Shown one piece after another: positions 25,986 through 34,827 of a stretch of 64,000 bases of DNA. The translations under genes and the position numbers were made by a program. The stretch's first letter is position 1. The number at the start of each line of letters is the position of its first letter. The notes beneath the pieces are model-generated. The model made no database searches and was not told where the DNA came from. It saw nothing but the letters and a program-made list of their open reading frames with translations. Origin of the DNA: Methanobacteriota archaeon (GTDB lineage: Archaea > Methanobacteriota > Methanobacteria > Methanobacteriales > Methanobacteriaceae); NCBI GenBank assembly GCA_023411115.1, contig JAEYPF010000001.1, positions 1 through 64,000 of the forward strand, in the 5' to 3' direction.

Positions 25986-26813
25986 TCATAAATTAACTTT
26001 TTGAGCTCTTTTTAAATAGTAATCAAACAGTTCGTTGCCCCATTTAAGTGCATTCTCATCATCACTTTTTAAAAGTCTGGTGGAATCATACTTTCCACTC
26101 GTTGAAAATAAACCTAATGTCATGGTTTTGTCTGTAACTGTAAATGCTACTTTAATATCTTCCTTTATTTCCCATAATTTAAGTTTTTCTTCCCAAATGA
26201 GCCTTTTAAGTTCTTTTAAATCTTCTGGACTTTGGGATTGAATTGTTTTTTTAAGCACATCTTCTGTTAATATTAGTTCAACCTCAGCATTTTTATTTAA
26301 TATGTTGTTGAATGTTTCTGTATAATCTGGATAGAAAATGGGGGAAACACCTTTTATTTCTTTTGAATTTAATATAACCTGGATATGTATTCCGTGTGTC
26401 TTAAGCATATCATCAGATTCTGCTTCAATGAGTTCGGAGCTACTTAAATATCCTATTTTTGTTAATAATTCTCGGGGTATAGCTTCTATTTCATGATTAA
26501 GCCACAATTTTTGGAATTTTTTTAATGAAACTAAGGTTTTAATTGTATCTATTAACTTTAAAACCGTAATTTCTCCTGTTTCGGTTAAAAAAAAGTCATC
26601 CCCTTTCCTTGAAATAAAATTTTGTTTTTCCAGTTCAGTAATTGCATGTAATATTGTAGATGAGGGTATTCCTATGAATTTTCTTAGATCTTTAGTCTTC
26701 TTTGACCCTCTACATAGACATATCATGATCTTTATCCGAACATGCGACATGCCCTGAAATTTTAAATCTTCTTTAATATCTTCATAATAATTTAAAATAT
26801 CCTCTATAAACAT
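25986..26813 (-). CDS. winged-helix transcriptional regulator with FilR1 domain, paralogue 3
   Basis: The 275-residue protein starts at an ATG with CAGGTGCAGCT as ribosome site. The winged helix (VRIKIMICLCRGSKKTKDLRKFIGIPSS) differs from paralogues 1 and 2 by two Cys and a changed recognition helix. The FilR1 part (IKGVSPIFYPDYTETFNNIL, VELILTEDVL, IKVAFTVTDKTMTLGLF) is closest to paralogue 2. Both end in KAQKVNL or RAQKVNL, suggesting that they arose from one duplication. The ligand and targets are unknown. Confidence 0.85.
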   Translation of the reverse strand: MFIEDILNYYEDIKEDLKFQGMSHVRIKIMICLCRGSKKTKDLRKFIGIPSSTILHAITELEKQNFISRKGDDFFLTETGEITVLKLIDTIKTLVSLKKFQKLWLNHEIEAIPRELLTKIGYLSSSELIEAESDDMLKTHGIHIQVILNSKEIKGVSPIFYPDYTETFNNILNKNAEVELILTEDVLKKTIQSQSPEDLKELKRLIWEEKLKLWEIKEDIKVAFTVTDKTMTLGLFSTSGKYDSTRLLKSDDENALKWGNELFDYYLKRAQKVNL

Positions 26814-26918
26814 AGCTGCACCTGAAAAATCATCTCTCTGTTCATTATTTTTGGTCTTGCTATATATATAAAGGTAATTTATTTTAAAAAAAATTAAACA
26901 TAGGGTTATGATGCGCTG

Positions 26919-27752
26919 TTACTCATCAAAATATTCTAAATTGAGCTTTTTTGCCCTATTTAAGTAATAATTGAATAGTTTATTACCCCAATCAATTGCA
27001 TCTGCGTTAAAGCTTACTAAATTCATAGTAGCATCAAATAAACCTTCAGTTGAAAACAAACCAATTGAAAGAAAATTCTCAGAGACTGTAAATGCTATTT
27101 TTACATCTTCATCTATTTTATATAGTTTGAAGTCCTTAGAGGATAGAATATCTTTCAAAAACCCAGTACCGGCTGTTTCAATCATTTTATCAAGAATTAA
27201 GGGTGTTAATATGAGCTCTACATCTAAATCTTTCTTTAATGCGCTCTTGTAAAGATCAATATATGGATAATAAAAAATGGGAGAAACACCTTTTATTTCA
27301 CGGGCGTTAGAAACAAGTTCGGCATAGTGACTATGTGGCTTTATGATGTCAGTTGGTGTTGATTCCACCAAAAATGAATCGCTTAAGTCTCTAATTTCTA
27401 CAAGCAACTCTTTAGGTATTCCATCTAGCCAGTGATCTAACCATATCCCTTCGCATTTTTTAATTGCATAAAATGATTTAAATAACTTTTCTGATTTAAC
27501 TGCATATAATTTACCAAATGTTGATAAAGAGTATTCATTTTCTTTTTTAATGATAATTTTTTCGTTTTCAAGCTTTTTAAGTGCATGCAGTGCAGCTGAT
27601 GATTCTAAATTCAGTTCCTTTTTAAGTGCATTTAGATCTTTATTTCCTTTATTTAGGCTTAAAAGAATATTTGTTCTGACACTTGATGTTGTAACGAATT
27701 TTATGTCTCCTTTTATGTAGTCATAAATGTTTAAAGTGTCAGTTGTTTCCAT
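26919..27752 (-). CDS. winged-helix transcriptional regulator with FilR1 domain, paralogue 4
   Basis: This is the most divergent of the four. The winged helix is VRTNILLSLNKGNKDLNALKKELNLESS and the FilR1 part is IKGVSPIFYYPYIDLYKSAL, VELILTPLIL and VKIAFTVSENFLSIGLF. I prefer the ATG at 27752, which has GGAG 9 nt upstream, to the one at 27767. As first gene of the row with a 184-bp upstream space, it may be the ancestral copy. Like the others it lacks membrane segments and should act on DNA in the cytosol. Confidence 0.85.
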   Translation of the reverse strand: METTDTLNIYDYIKGDIKFVTTSSVRTNILLSLNKGNKDLNALKKELNLESSAALHALKKLENEKIIIKKENEYSLSTFGKLYAVKSEKLFKSFYAIKKCEGIWLDHWLDGIPKELLVEIRDLSDSFLVESTPTDIIKPHSHYAELVSNAREIKGVSPIFYYPYIDLYKSALKKDLDVELILTPLILDKMIETAGTGFLKDILSSKDFKLYKIDEDVKIAFTVSENFLSIGLFSTEGLFDATMNLVSFNADAIDWGNKLFNYYLNRAKKLNLEYFDE

Positions 27753-27951
27753 AATAATCTTCTCCATATTAAATAATATGTTATTTATTTTAAATAATAT
27801 CTTTATTCTTATAAAATATTATAATATAATTTAGTTTTATAATTATTTAATCTGTAATTAAATGTTGTATAAATAAACTTGAATTAATAATACATTAACT
27901 TTATTAATATTATTAAAAAATTCTATAACTAATGAATTACTTGGTGATTTT

Positions 27952-28707
27952 ATGATAGATTCACATGTACATGCAGATACAAGGCCATTTGAAGACTTTG
28001 AAAAAATGGCCATAGCAGGCATAGGAACTGCAGTAACATGCGCACATGATCCTCTAAAAATGAGCACATCAGATGTAGTTTTTGATCATTGGCGCCGTAT
28101 TTTGAATAATGATGTTAAAAGAGCAGCAGAAAATGGATTAAAGTTGTATGTAGCACTTGGAATTCATCCCAGAAGTATTTCAAAGGATTTTGAAAGGGCA
28201 CTTGAGAAGCTGCCATCATTTTTAGAAAATGATTCTATAGTTGCAATTGGTGAAATAGGGCTTGAAACAGCTTCAGAATCTGAAAAAAATATATTTAAAA
28301 AGCAATTACAACTTGCAGAAAACCTTAAAATGAAAGTGGTTGTACACACACCACGCGGAAATAAAAAAGAGATAACGGGGATTACAACTTCTATCATTGA
28401 GGAAAACATAGACCCAAAGATGGTAATAATAGATCATGTGGACAATACCATAGTCAAAGAGGTTATCGAAATGGATGCAATGCTTGGACTTACAGTTCAG
28501 CCTAAGAAAATGACTCCTGATGAAGCAGCCTCTATATTGGGTGAATATGGATTTGAAAAATTTGCTCTAGATAGTGATATAAGTTCTTCACCGTCTGATC
28601 CGCTATCTGTCCCTAAGACAGTTCACAGGATGAAATTAGCAGGATTTGATGAGAAGGATATTAGAAAAGTTTCGGGTGATAATGCAGCAACGTTTTTTGG
28701 CATTTAA
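27952..28707 (+). CDS. TatD-related metal-dependent hydrolase
   Basis: The 251-residue TIM-barrel protein starts with the metal motif MIDSHVHAD (HxH at 5-7). It continues with GIHPRSI, IGEIGLE, VVHTPR and a final ALDSDIS segment carrying the last Asp. This matches archaeal TatD-type/amidohydrolase members whose substrates may be DNA ends or small molecules. The start has GGTGAT 4 nt upstream. It is divergent from the regulator row by about 200 bp and stands alone. Confidence 0.8.
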   Translation: MIDSHVHADTRPFEDFEKMAIAGIGTAVTCAHDPLKMSTSDVVFDHWRRILNNDVKRAAENGLKLYVALGIHPRSISKDFERALEKLPSFLENDSIVAIGEIGLETASESEKNIFKKQLQLAENLKMKVVVHTPRGNKKEITGITTSIIEENIDPKMVIIDHVDNTIVKEVIEMDAMLGLTVQPKKMTPDEAASILGEYGFEKFALDSDISSSPSDPLSVPKTVHRMKLAGFDEKDIRKVSGDNAATFFGI

Positions 28708-28760
28708 ACTGATTGAATATTATAAGTTTAATTTTTTAATGTCCCTTGGAAATTAAAACT

Positions 28761-29636
28761 TTAAATATCCAAATCGCACGCTCTTGACACGTTCATAGCT
28801 CCAAATTTACCAACACATGATGAAGCAACGTGATTTGCAAAATCCATGCATTCTTCTAATTTTTTATCTTTAATATAAGCAGCTATAAAACCCGCTGCAA
28901 ATGAATCACCAGCTCCTGTTGTATCTAATGCAGCAGTTTCTTTTACAGGAGAATGAATTACTCTTTCTTTAGTGTAAAGATTTGCACCATCTTTGCCACA
29001 GGTTACTGCAACCATTTCAACGCCTATATCCAGGAGTTTTTGCGCTCCATTGTCTAAACTTTCCCCAGTTAAAATAGTAATTTCTTTTTTGTTTAAAAAG
29101 ATTATATTAGCTCGTTCAATGGATTTGCGTAGCCCTTCTATTCCATATTCTGAAAGTAATGTTCCTGGATTCAATGATAAGAAGTTAGCATATTTTGAGG
29201 CTTCTTCAACCACCTCTTTATACATTCCCGTGATATGGAGTATCTTCGAACTTTTTATAAAATCAATATCCTCTTTTAACAATTTGAATTCTGCATTTGC
29301 ACCCATAAATGCATACATTGACCTTTCTCCAGGAGGATCAACGGCTATAAATACCATTCCTGTTGGGGAATCGATACTTAAAAGTCTTTCTGTCTTAACT
29401 CCTTCATCAATGAGTTTTTTGGCGCATATCTGTCCAAAATAATCATTTCCAACTCTTGCTATAATTCCGGTGCTTATATTTAGCCTGGAAAGTCCCACTG
29501 TAAAATTGGATGCCGAGCCTCCAACAGATAAAATAAGTTTTTCAACATCAACCTCATCATCAGGTCCTGCAAGCCTTGAAACTTTGTTAATGAAATCCAC
29601 ATTACATGTTCCAAGTCCAACCACGTCAACTGGCAA
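28761..29636 (-). CDS. PfkB-family carbohydrate/nucleoside kinase
   Basis: The 291-residue protein has the ribokinase fold with the N-terminal GGSASNFTVGLSRLN motif and the C-terminal PfkB signature DTTGAGDSFAAGF, whose Asp is the catalytic base. Archaeal members phosphorylate ribose, nucleosides, fructose or a tagatose-type sugar. The substrate here is undecided. The gene is convergent with the TatD-like gene. The likely SD is GAGGAG (rc of ctcctc at 29642) just before the start. No operon partner is evident. Confidence 0.85.
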   Translation of the reverse strand: MPVDVVGLGTCNVDFINKVSRLAGPDDEVDVEKLILSVGGSASNFTVGLSRLNISTGIIARVGNDYFGQICAKKLIDEGVKTERLLSIDSPTGMVFIAVDPPGERSMYAFMGANAEFKLLKEDIDFIKSSKILHITGMYKEVVEEASKYANFLSLNPGTLLSEYGIEGLRKSIERANIIFLNKKEITILTGESLDNGAQKLLDIGVEMVAVTCGKDGANLYTKERVIHSPVKETAALDTTGAGDSFAAGFIAAYIKDKKLEECMDFANHVASSCVGKFGAMNVSRACDLDI

Positions 29637-29799
29637 AATATCTCCTCAGTTTAATTTTGAATTTTATTATATTTGATTTTATTGAAAATAAAGATAAGTT
29701 AAAAAGCCTAATTTACATTTTAAATAATAAATTGGCTTAAATTATATATAAATAATTATGAAAATTAGTTTTTGAAGTATTTTAGAAAAAAAAGGATTA

Positions 29800-30588
29800 T
29801 TATTCAGGCAACATGCCTATGAATTTTTTCAATCTGTTTAAAATGCCCTCTTTATCAGGTTCAATTGGTTTATACTCTTCTCCAAGTAAGTGCGCAGTAA
29901 GTTGCATGAGTGCGTTGCTTGTAGGCGATGATGGATTGATTTCAACTACAGATTTTCCAAGGGCCATTGATCTTTCAACTTCACGGTCGTAGGGGATAAT
30001 TCCAATCATAGGAACTTCAAGTATGGATTCTATTTCATTAACTGAAAGTAAAAATCCATCTTCATACCACATATTCAATACAAACCCAATGATTTGAATA
30101 TTCAGCTCATTGGAGAGTATTCTGATTTTAAGAGCGTCAGCAACAGAAGTCATTGTAGAGTTTGTAACGATGATCATCTCTGCATTTTCTGGAAGCCCTT
30201 CAAAAATATTGGAATTAATTCCTGCAGGCATGTCCATAAGGAAAATATCCCCATACTCTGAAATTTCTTCCAGTATCTTGTTCCATGAAATATACTTTGG
30301 ATTGATGTGTCTAAGGGTCTCAAAGTGTATTCCAGTTGGAATGACTCGAATACCCTGTTCTATTTCATAAACGCAGTCATCAATAGATTTATTCTTAGCT
30401 AAAACATCATGTAATGTTACATCTGGATTTAAAAGACCAGTTATGACATCCATATTTGCCATTACTAAATCTAAATCTAGCATTACAACGTTCCTACCAA
30501 ATAAGGACATTCCAACTCCAAGGTTATATGTCAGGGTGGTTCTCCCAACCCCTCCTTTACCTGAAGCAATTGCTATAAATTTTGACAT
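29800..30588 (-). CDS. minD: MinD/ParA-family ATPase with altered Walker A (Arg in place of P-loop Lys)
   Basis: The 262-residue protein is a close paralogue of the MinD upstream and keeps the signature Lys of the deviant Walker A. It reads SGKGGVGRTT, where the family has GKT: the P-loop Lys is Arg (codon AGA at about 30546). The remaining parts (LDLDLVMANMDVITGL, FLMDMPAGI) and the amphipathic C-terminus (KEGILNRLKKFIGMLPE) are conserved. It starts 31 bp after the preceding minD. A MinD that binds but poorly hydrolyses ATP could act as a partner of the first copy, which is inference. Confidence 0.85.
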   Translation of the reverse strand: MSKFIAIASGKGGVGRTTLTYNLGVGMSLFGRNVVMLDLDLVMANMDVITGLLNPDVTLHDVLAKNKSIDDCVYEIEQGIRVIPTGIHFETLRHINPKYISWNKILEEISEYGDIFLMDMPAGINSNIFEGLPENAEMIIVTNSTMTSVADALKIRILSNELNIQIIGFVLNMWYEDGFLLSVNEIESILEVPMIGIIPYDREVERSMALGKSVVEINPSSPTSNALMQLTAHLLGEEYKPIEPDKEGILNRLKKFIGMLPE

Positions 30589-30619
30589 TTTTATCAGTTA
30601 TTTATTTTTTAATTGAAAG

Positions 30620-31402
30620 TTACCCTCTTCTTCCCAGTAGTCCTTCAACAAGCTTGGAGATAACTCCTTTTTTATCAGGTTCAATAGGATGATACTCTTC
30701 TCCAATTAGATCTGCACCTAACTGCATGATTGCATTGCTTGTAGGGGATTTTGGGTTTTTAACTACAAGAGGTTCTCCAAACGCTGCAGCTCTACTTACT
30801 TCTGGATCGTCAGGAACTACTGCAATAACAGGTACCTCTAAAATAGTTTCAATTTCGTTAACAGTTAAGAATGTCTTGTCGTGTTGTTCTCTGTTTACAA
30901 CAACACCAGTTATTTCAACGCCAAGTTTATTTGCCACGATTTTTGTCTTTAATGCATCACTAATTGAAGGAACTTCAGGAGTTGTAACAAGGATTAATTC
31001 CTGTGCAGCTGCCAGTGCCGCTAAGGCATCTTTTTCAAGTCCTGCAGGAGCATCTATTAGAAGTATATCCGCATTTTCCACAAGTATGGATAAAGCTTCT
31101 TCAAGTCTGTCTAATCTGATTTTTCGAAGTCCCTCAAGTGAAATTCCCGCAGGAATGACTTTTACACCACCAGGTCCTTCATATATGGCATCTTCAATAG
31201 AAGCTTCTCCTGATAGAACATCATGTAATGTTATTGATTTACCTTCCATCCCAAGGATAAGTTCTAAATTTGCCATGGCCACATCTGCGTCCAGTACTAT
31301 AGTTTCTTCTCCATAAGTGGATAAAGCTACTCCTAAATTTGCAGTTATTGTTGTTTTTCCCACTCCGCCTTTACCTGAGGCGACAGTTATAACTCTTGTC
31401 AT
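30620..31402 (-). CDS. minD: MinD-type cell-division/positioning ATPase
   Basis: The 260-residue protein has a normal deviant Walker A SGKGGVGKTT (about 8-17), Switch I LDADVAMANLELILG and Walker B ILLIDAPAGLEKD. A C-terminal amphipathic helix (KKGVISKLVEGLLGRRG) of the membrane-targeting kind follows. MinD ATPases cycle between cytosol and membrane to position structures such as chemoreceptors, archaella or division sites. Archaeal MinD lacks MinE here. It follows the DUF2226 gene by 10 bp and precedes its paralogue, so these act in one operon with sepF nearby. Confidence 0.9.
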   Translation of the reverse strand: MTRVITVASGKGGVGKTTITANLGVALSTYGEETIVLDADVAMANLELILGMEGKSITLHDVLSGEASIEDAIYEGPGGVKVIPAGISLEGLRKIRLDRLEEALSILVENADILLIDAPAGLEKDALAALAAAQELILVTTPEVPSISDALKTKIVANKLGVEITGVVVNREQHDKTFLTVNEIETILEVPVIAVVPDDPEVSRAAAFGEPLVVKNPKSPTSNAIMQLGADLIGEEYHPIEPDKKGVISKLVEGLLGRRG

Positions 31403-31412
31403 GCGATACCTC

Positions 31413-32516
31413 CTAGCTAACTTCTACGTTTATTTTAAAATTATTTACAATTTCCGGATATCCTCTAAAACTTTTTCTTATTTCTATTTGGGTTATATTG
31501 ATTATTTGTCTTTTTAAATTATCAAGATCGTTGGAATCACCAATAATTCTCGATAAAAATCCTTTGCTTTCATATTCAGTAATTATATTAATGGTTCCTG
31601 TTAATTCACCGGCATTTTCTAAAAATACCATGACCTCAGTTCCTTTAATTTTGGGAATGCCAAGGATTGACTTTTTAATTTTGTTCATTAATGTTAATTC
31701 TATTTTTTCAATATCTTCATCGCTTAGAGATCCTCCTTTATATGAGTCTAAAATGTTTTCAACTTCTTCATCGCCTACATCTTTTAAACCATACTTTTTC
31801 ATAAGTTCTGCTCGATCGATGGATTCATCTACAATTTCTGGTTCAGATTTAATTTCTTCGGGAGCAGATTCTTTAACAACATTATCTTTTTCTTCAGTGA
31901 CTATTTCAGGTTCTTTAGTTTCTACAGTTACTTCTGCTTCAGGTAAAACTTCTTCCTTATCAGTTATAGTTTCAGTTTCTTTGGTAGTTTCAGGATTTTC
32001 TGGTTTAATTCCAGCTTCTTGTTGAGTTTCTTCAGCAGGGCTTGATTTTGTTTCAGATACTGATTCAGTTGTATCCTTTACAATTTCTGTATTGTCTGGA
32101 ACTTCTGGTTTAGTTTCTTCTGACTTTTCCTCTTCGGGGTTAATTTCATCTTCAGATGTAGTTTTTTTGAGTTCATCTAGCATATCATGAACTTCAGAGC
32201 TAGAATCAATTAAATGTATTTTATTTATATCCATAAGGTAATTAACCTGTGATTCTCTAAGATCAAAAACCTCAACCAGTGTACTGCCTATATCTGTGGC
32301 TGATTTGATTTTTTTAATTGCCTCTATTTTTGAATCAGTATCATATGATGCTGCAACTTGTTTACCGTCCTTAAAAAGGATATGTCCCTCTTCAGAATCG
32401 GAAGTCACTCTTATAAATCCATTATATCTCTTGGATTTTAGTTCACCCAAGAGTTCACTGAAATTCAGTTCATCTGCATAAGATATTTTGGACGGTCTGG
32501 TAATTGGTAACTCCAT
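31413..32516 (-). CDS. DUF2226 protein with PATAN-like N-terminus and acidic linker
   Basis: The protein of about 367 residues has a DUF2226/PATAN-like N-terminal domain (FSELLGELKSKRYNGFIRV...GHILFKDGKQVAASYD). A roughly 110-residue linker follows, very rich in Glu, Thr and Val, and a C-terminal alpha/beta domain ends in IEIRKSFRGYPEIVNN. I chose the ATG at 32516 with GGGGAATC upstream. PATAN-type domains are adaptors in two-component and GTPase systems. It lies 10 bp before minD, which suggests an adaptor role in MinD-dependent positioning. Confidence 0.75.
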   Translation of the reverse strand: MELPITRPSKISYADELNFSELLGELKSKRYNGFIRVTSDSEEGHILFKDGKQVAASYDTDSKIEAIKKIKSATDIGSTLVEVFDLRESQVNYLMDINKIHLIDSSSEVHDMLDELKKTTSEDEINPEEEKSEETKPEVPDNTEIVKDTTESVSETKSSPAEETQQEAGIKPENPETTKETETITDKEEVLPEAEVTVETKEPEIVTEEKDNVVKESAPEEIKSEPEIVDESIDRAELMKKYGLKDVGDEEVENILDSYKGGSLSDEDIEKIELTLMNKIKKSILGIPKIKGTEVMVFLENAGELTGTINIITEYESKGFLSRIIGDSNDLDNLKRQIINITQIEIRKSFRGYPEIVNNFKINVEVS

Positions 32517-32657
32517 TTTGATTCCCCTAATGATGTACACTTAAATATATTGAATTCAATTATTTGATTTATCTTTTACAGATATTAATTATACTATGAT
32601 ACGATTAAATGATTATATGATCTAACAGACTGATCATCATGGATTTCTTTTTAATCA

Positions 32658-33014
32658 TCATTTTCTTACAAGTTTAATTTCAGGAGGGGTTATAATTACC
32701 ACGTTTTTACCATTTTTACAAAGTAATATAGCTTCTCCACCTACATTATCTCGGAAATTCTTCAATTTTTCTCCAACCAGTTTAAATTCTTCTGGATTAT
32801 CTTCAATAAAACCCATATCCAATATAATCGGATTTTTTTCGTCAGTAATTTGTTTTAAAGCATCCTCTATATCTGGAATGCCATGGGCCTTCATCAGGAT
32901 TATTTCATAAAAAGAATGTTCAGGAACTATTATAGTTTCTTTTTCTTCTTCATCTATTCTTCTTTCTTCTTCCAATCCGAGGTTTTTCTTAATATAATCC
33001 ATGACGTCTTTCAT
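32658..33014 (-). CDS. sepF: SepF, membrane anchor of FtsZ
   Basis: The 118-residue protein has an N-terminal amphipathic helix (MKDVMDYIKKNLGL) for membrane binding and an acidic linker. The SepF core follows, with EHSFYEIILMKAHGIPDIEDALKQI and a final GGEAILLCKNGKNVVIITPPEIKLV. In pseudomurein methanogens (Methanobrevibacter) SepF is the FtsZ anchor of the division ring. It lies 42 bp after the DUF1611 gene. The minD pair and DUF2226 are 140 bp downstream on the same strand, so the locus looks dedicated to division and positioning. Confidence 0.85.
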   Translation of the reverse strand: MKDVMDYIKKNLGLEEERRIDEEEKETIIVPEHSFYEIILMKAHGIPDIEDALKQITDEKNPIILDMGFIEDNPEEFKLVGEKLKNFRDNVGGEAILLCKNGKNVVIITPPEIKLVRK

Positions 33015-33056
33015 TTTTAAAATTCCCCTATACTGGTTTTTTCAAGTTGAAATTGA

Positions 33057-34109
33057 TTATTTTAATCCTACATGATCAATAATTACGTCGAGTAATCTTG
33101 ATGCCCCACCATTTTTAATATCCACTGCTGGTAATTTGTATCTTTCCTCATACTCCAATATATCCTTTTTGCCATTAACATTCCTCATATTTAGAGAGAT
33201 ACCAACAACTTTTGTAGGTTCTATAGATTCTATTGCTTTTATTTCATAGTCTATTCCCCGTGGTTCCCTAAATGGATGATTAGGTCTATGGCAGACTACA
33301 GTAGCATCAGATCTTGAACCTATGAGTATTGCAGCCGAAAGCCCTCGGGGGTGGGGATTTCCGTCCTCAGTTAGGCTGGACTGCCCTTCTACAAAGATGA
33401 TATCTGGATTTTTCTTTTCTTCTACGTATTTCATGGCGCCCATAACTGCTGCTGCAACATCCATTACTGAGAGACTTCCAGCTCTGAAATTAAGGTCTGC
33501 AGGACTTTCAAGCCCCATTTCATCGGTTGAAATTACAGCTGCATTCAAACCCCTTTCCTGTGCTGTTTTTCCAAGAATTCTTGTGGTGGTTCTTTTACCA
33601 CATTCCTGTGAAGTACCACCTATAAAAACTACAGGTGCTTTGGGTTTGTAGGTAATTTTTGGAAGTATTTCAGTACAGCATTCCGGAGCAATTCCAAATA
33701 TTTTTTCAATGACATCTAAACGAGAACTAATTTCTTTAATTGCCACTCCATTTGATTCAGCAAATTTTAGCAGTGATTTATTTTCTGAAAGTGATAGTGA
33801 TCTGAAAGATGTTATAACATTTAATTTGTTATCTATTGCTTGAACTGCATATTTTAGAGCAGTTCCTTCAGCACCAATTGGAAGCATTATTGCAACACTT
33901 TTAGCGCCGGTCTTTCCAATAATTTCATTTAAATTTGGGGATATTATATTGCCACAAAATTCCATTCCTTGCTTTTTAATATCATCATCAACAAAACCAA
34001 CAGCTTCTATCCCTTCAAAATTAGCGAATTTTTCACCTCCACCGCCACATCCGACGATAATAAAGGGGTTAAGCTTTTGAAGTTCTTCTACAGAAGTTAT
34101 ATCATACAA
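33057..34109 (-). CDS. DUF1611 family P-loop protein
   Basis: The 350-residue protein has an N-terminal Rossmann-like part (FIIVGCGGGGEKFANFEGI) and a C-terminal P-loop domain with Walker A-like GTSQECGKRTTT and a GQSSLTEDGNPHPRGLS segment. This is the DUF1611 family, which includes bacterial proteins acting on D-amino acids, and the archaeal role is unknown. Its stop is 42 bp before sepF. Whether it serves cell division is not known. It is transcribed divergently from the roadblock protein at 34355. Confidence 0.7.
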   Translation of the reverse strand: MYDITSVEELQKLNPFIIVGCGGGGEKFANFEGIEAVGFVDDDIKKQGMEFCGNIISPNLNEIIGKTGAKSVAIMLPIGAEGTALKYAVQAIDNKLNVITSFRSLSLSENKSLLKFAESNGVAIKEISSRLDVIEKIFGIAPECCTEILPKITYKPKAPVVFIGGTSQECGKRTTTRILGKTAQERGLNAAVISTDEMGLESPADLNFRAGSLSVMDVAAAVMGAMKYVEEKKNPDIIFVEGQSSLTEDGNPHPRGLSAAILIGSRSDATVVCHRPNHPFREPRGIDYEIKAIESIEPTKVVGISLNMRNVNGKKDILEYEERYKLPAVDIKNGGASRLLDVIIDHVGLK

Positions 34110-34232
34110 ATAATCACTCCATTATCATTTAGTTGGAATAAGTGAGTTTACATTATCTATTTATTTAATAAATATTAAACCAAGTTATATACTTTAAGAT
34201 ATATATGTTATGTATCTATATTCAATCTATTG

Positions 34233-34348
34233 TGGAGGTTGAAGAAAAATGCAGCGCATTTTTCTGAACACTCGAAATCTCGGATTTCGATGTCCCGAAA
34301 TTCGTATGAATTTCGAAGACCACAAAAAATTCGAGAATTTTTTGGAGG
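34233..34348. repeat. four-hairpin element between two identical SD sequences
   Basis: Four palindromes follow one another: GAAAAATGC-agc-GCATTTTTC (34244-34264), TCGAAATC-tcg-GATTTCGA (34272-34290), CGAAATTC-gtat-GAATTTCG (34296-34315) and CAAAAAATTC-ga-GAATTTTTTG (34323-34344). A 6-bp direct repeat TGGAGG flanks them (34233-34238 and 34343-34348). The second copy is the ribosome site of the roadblock gene. The spacing is 110 bp, about two units. Confidence 0.75.
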
Positions 34349-34354
34349 CATAGT

Positions 34355-34702
34355 ATGATAGGAAGAGTACTTAAGGACTTAGGCAGAATCAATGGGGTAA
34401 ATGGATCTTTAGTGGTTGGAAAAGACGGACTGATTATAGAAAGCGAAGTTCCTGGAGATATAGATTCAGAACTTGTAGCAGCTATGTCATCAGCGGTTTT
34501 TGGTACAGCTGAAAGATCTGCTGAAGAGATGAAACATGAACCATTACAACAGGTTATGATCGAGGGAAATCTTGGTAAAACTTTGATGATAGATGCTGGA
34601 GAGGGAATTCTAGTAGTTATTACTGATATAGACATAAATCTAGGTCTAATCCGTATTGAAATGAGAAGAAGTGCAGAACGTGTAGTTGATCTTCTAACAT
34701 AA
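34355..34702 (+). CDS. roadblock/LC7 domain protein
   Basis: The 115-residue protein is a single roadblock/LC7 domain (NGVNGSLVVGKDGLIIESEVPGDIDSELVAAM...GEGILVVITDIDINLGLIRIEM). Such domains dimerise and bind or regulate small GTPases or surface motility systems (MglB-like). The ribosome site GGAGG, 6 nt before the ATG, is the right flank of the four-hairpin element. It is followed by 2-phosphoglycerate kinase after 125 bp with a separate promoter region. A larger roadblock protein lies at 46322. Confidence 0.85.
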   Translation: MIGRVLKDLGRINGVNGSLVVGKDGLIIESEVPGDIDSELVAAMSSAVFGTAERSAEEMKHEPLQQVMIEGNLGKTLMIDAGEGILVVITDIDINLGLIRIEMRRSAERVVDLLT

Positions 34703-34827
34703 CTGCATTACAACTTCGTGTCATCCATTAAAAAGATCGGATAATAATCAATAATAATATTTAATATAATAATATTAACATATTTATCCTAAACTCTTAC
34801 ATGTTGTTAGATAGTGGAGATGGTTAG

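Noticed and set aside
30726..31316. 196-residue frame opposite minD
   Set aside because: It is a shadow of minD on the other strand, rich in Ser/Thr with no motif.
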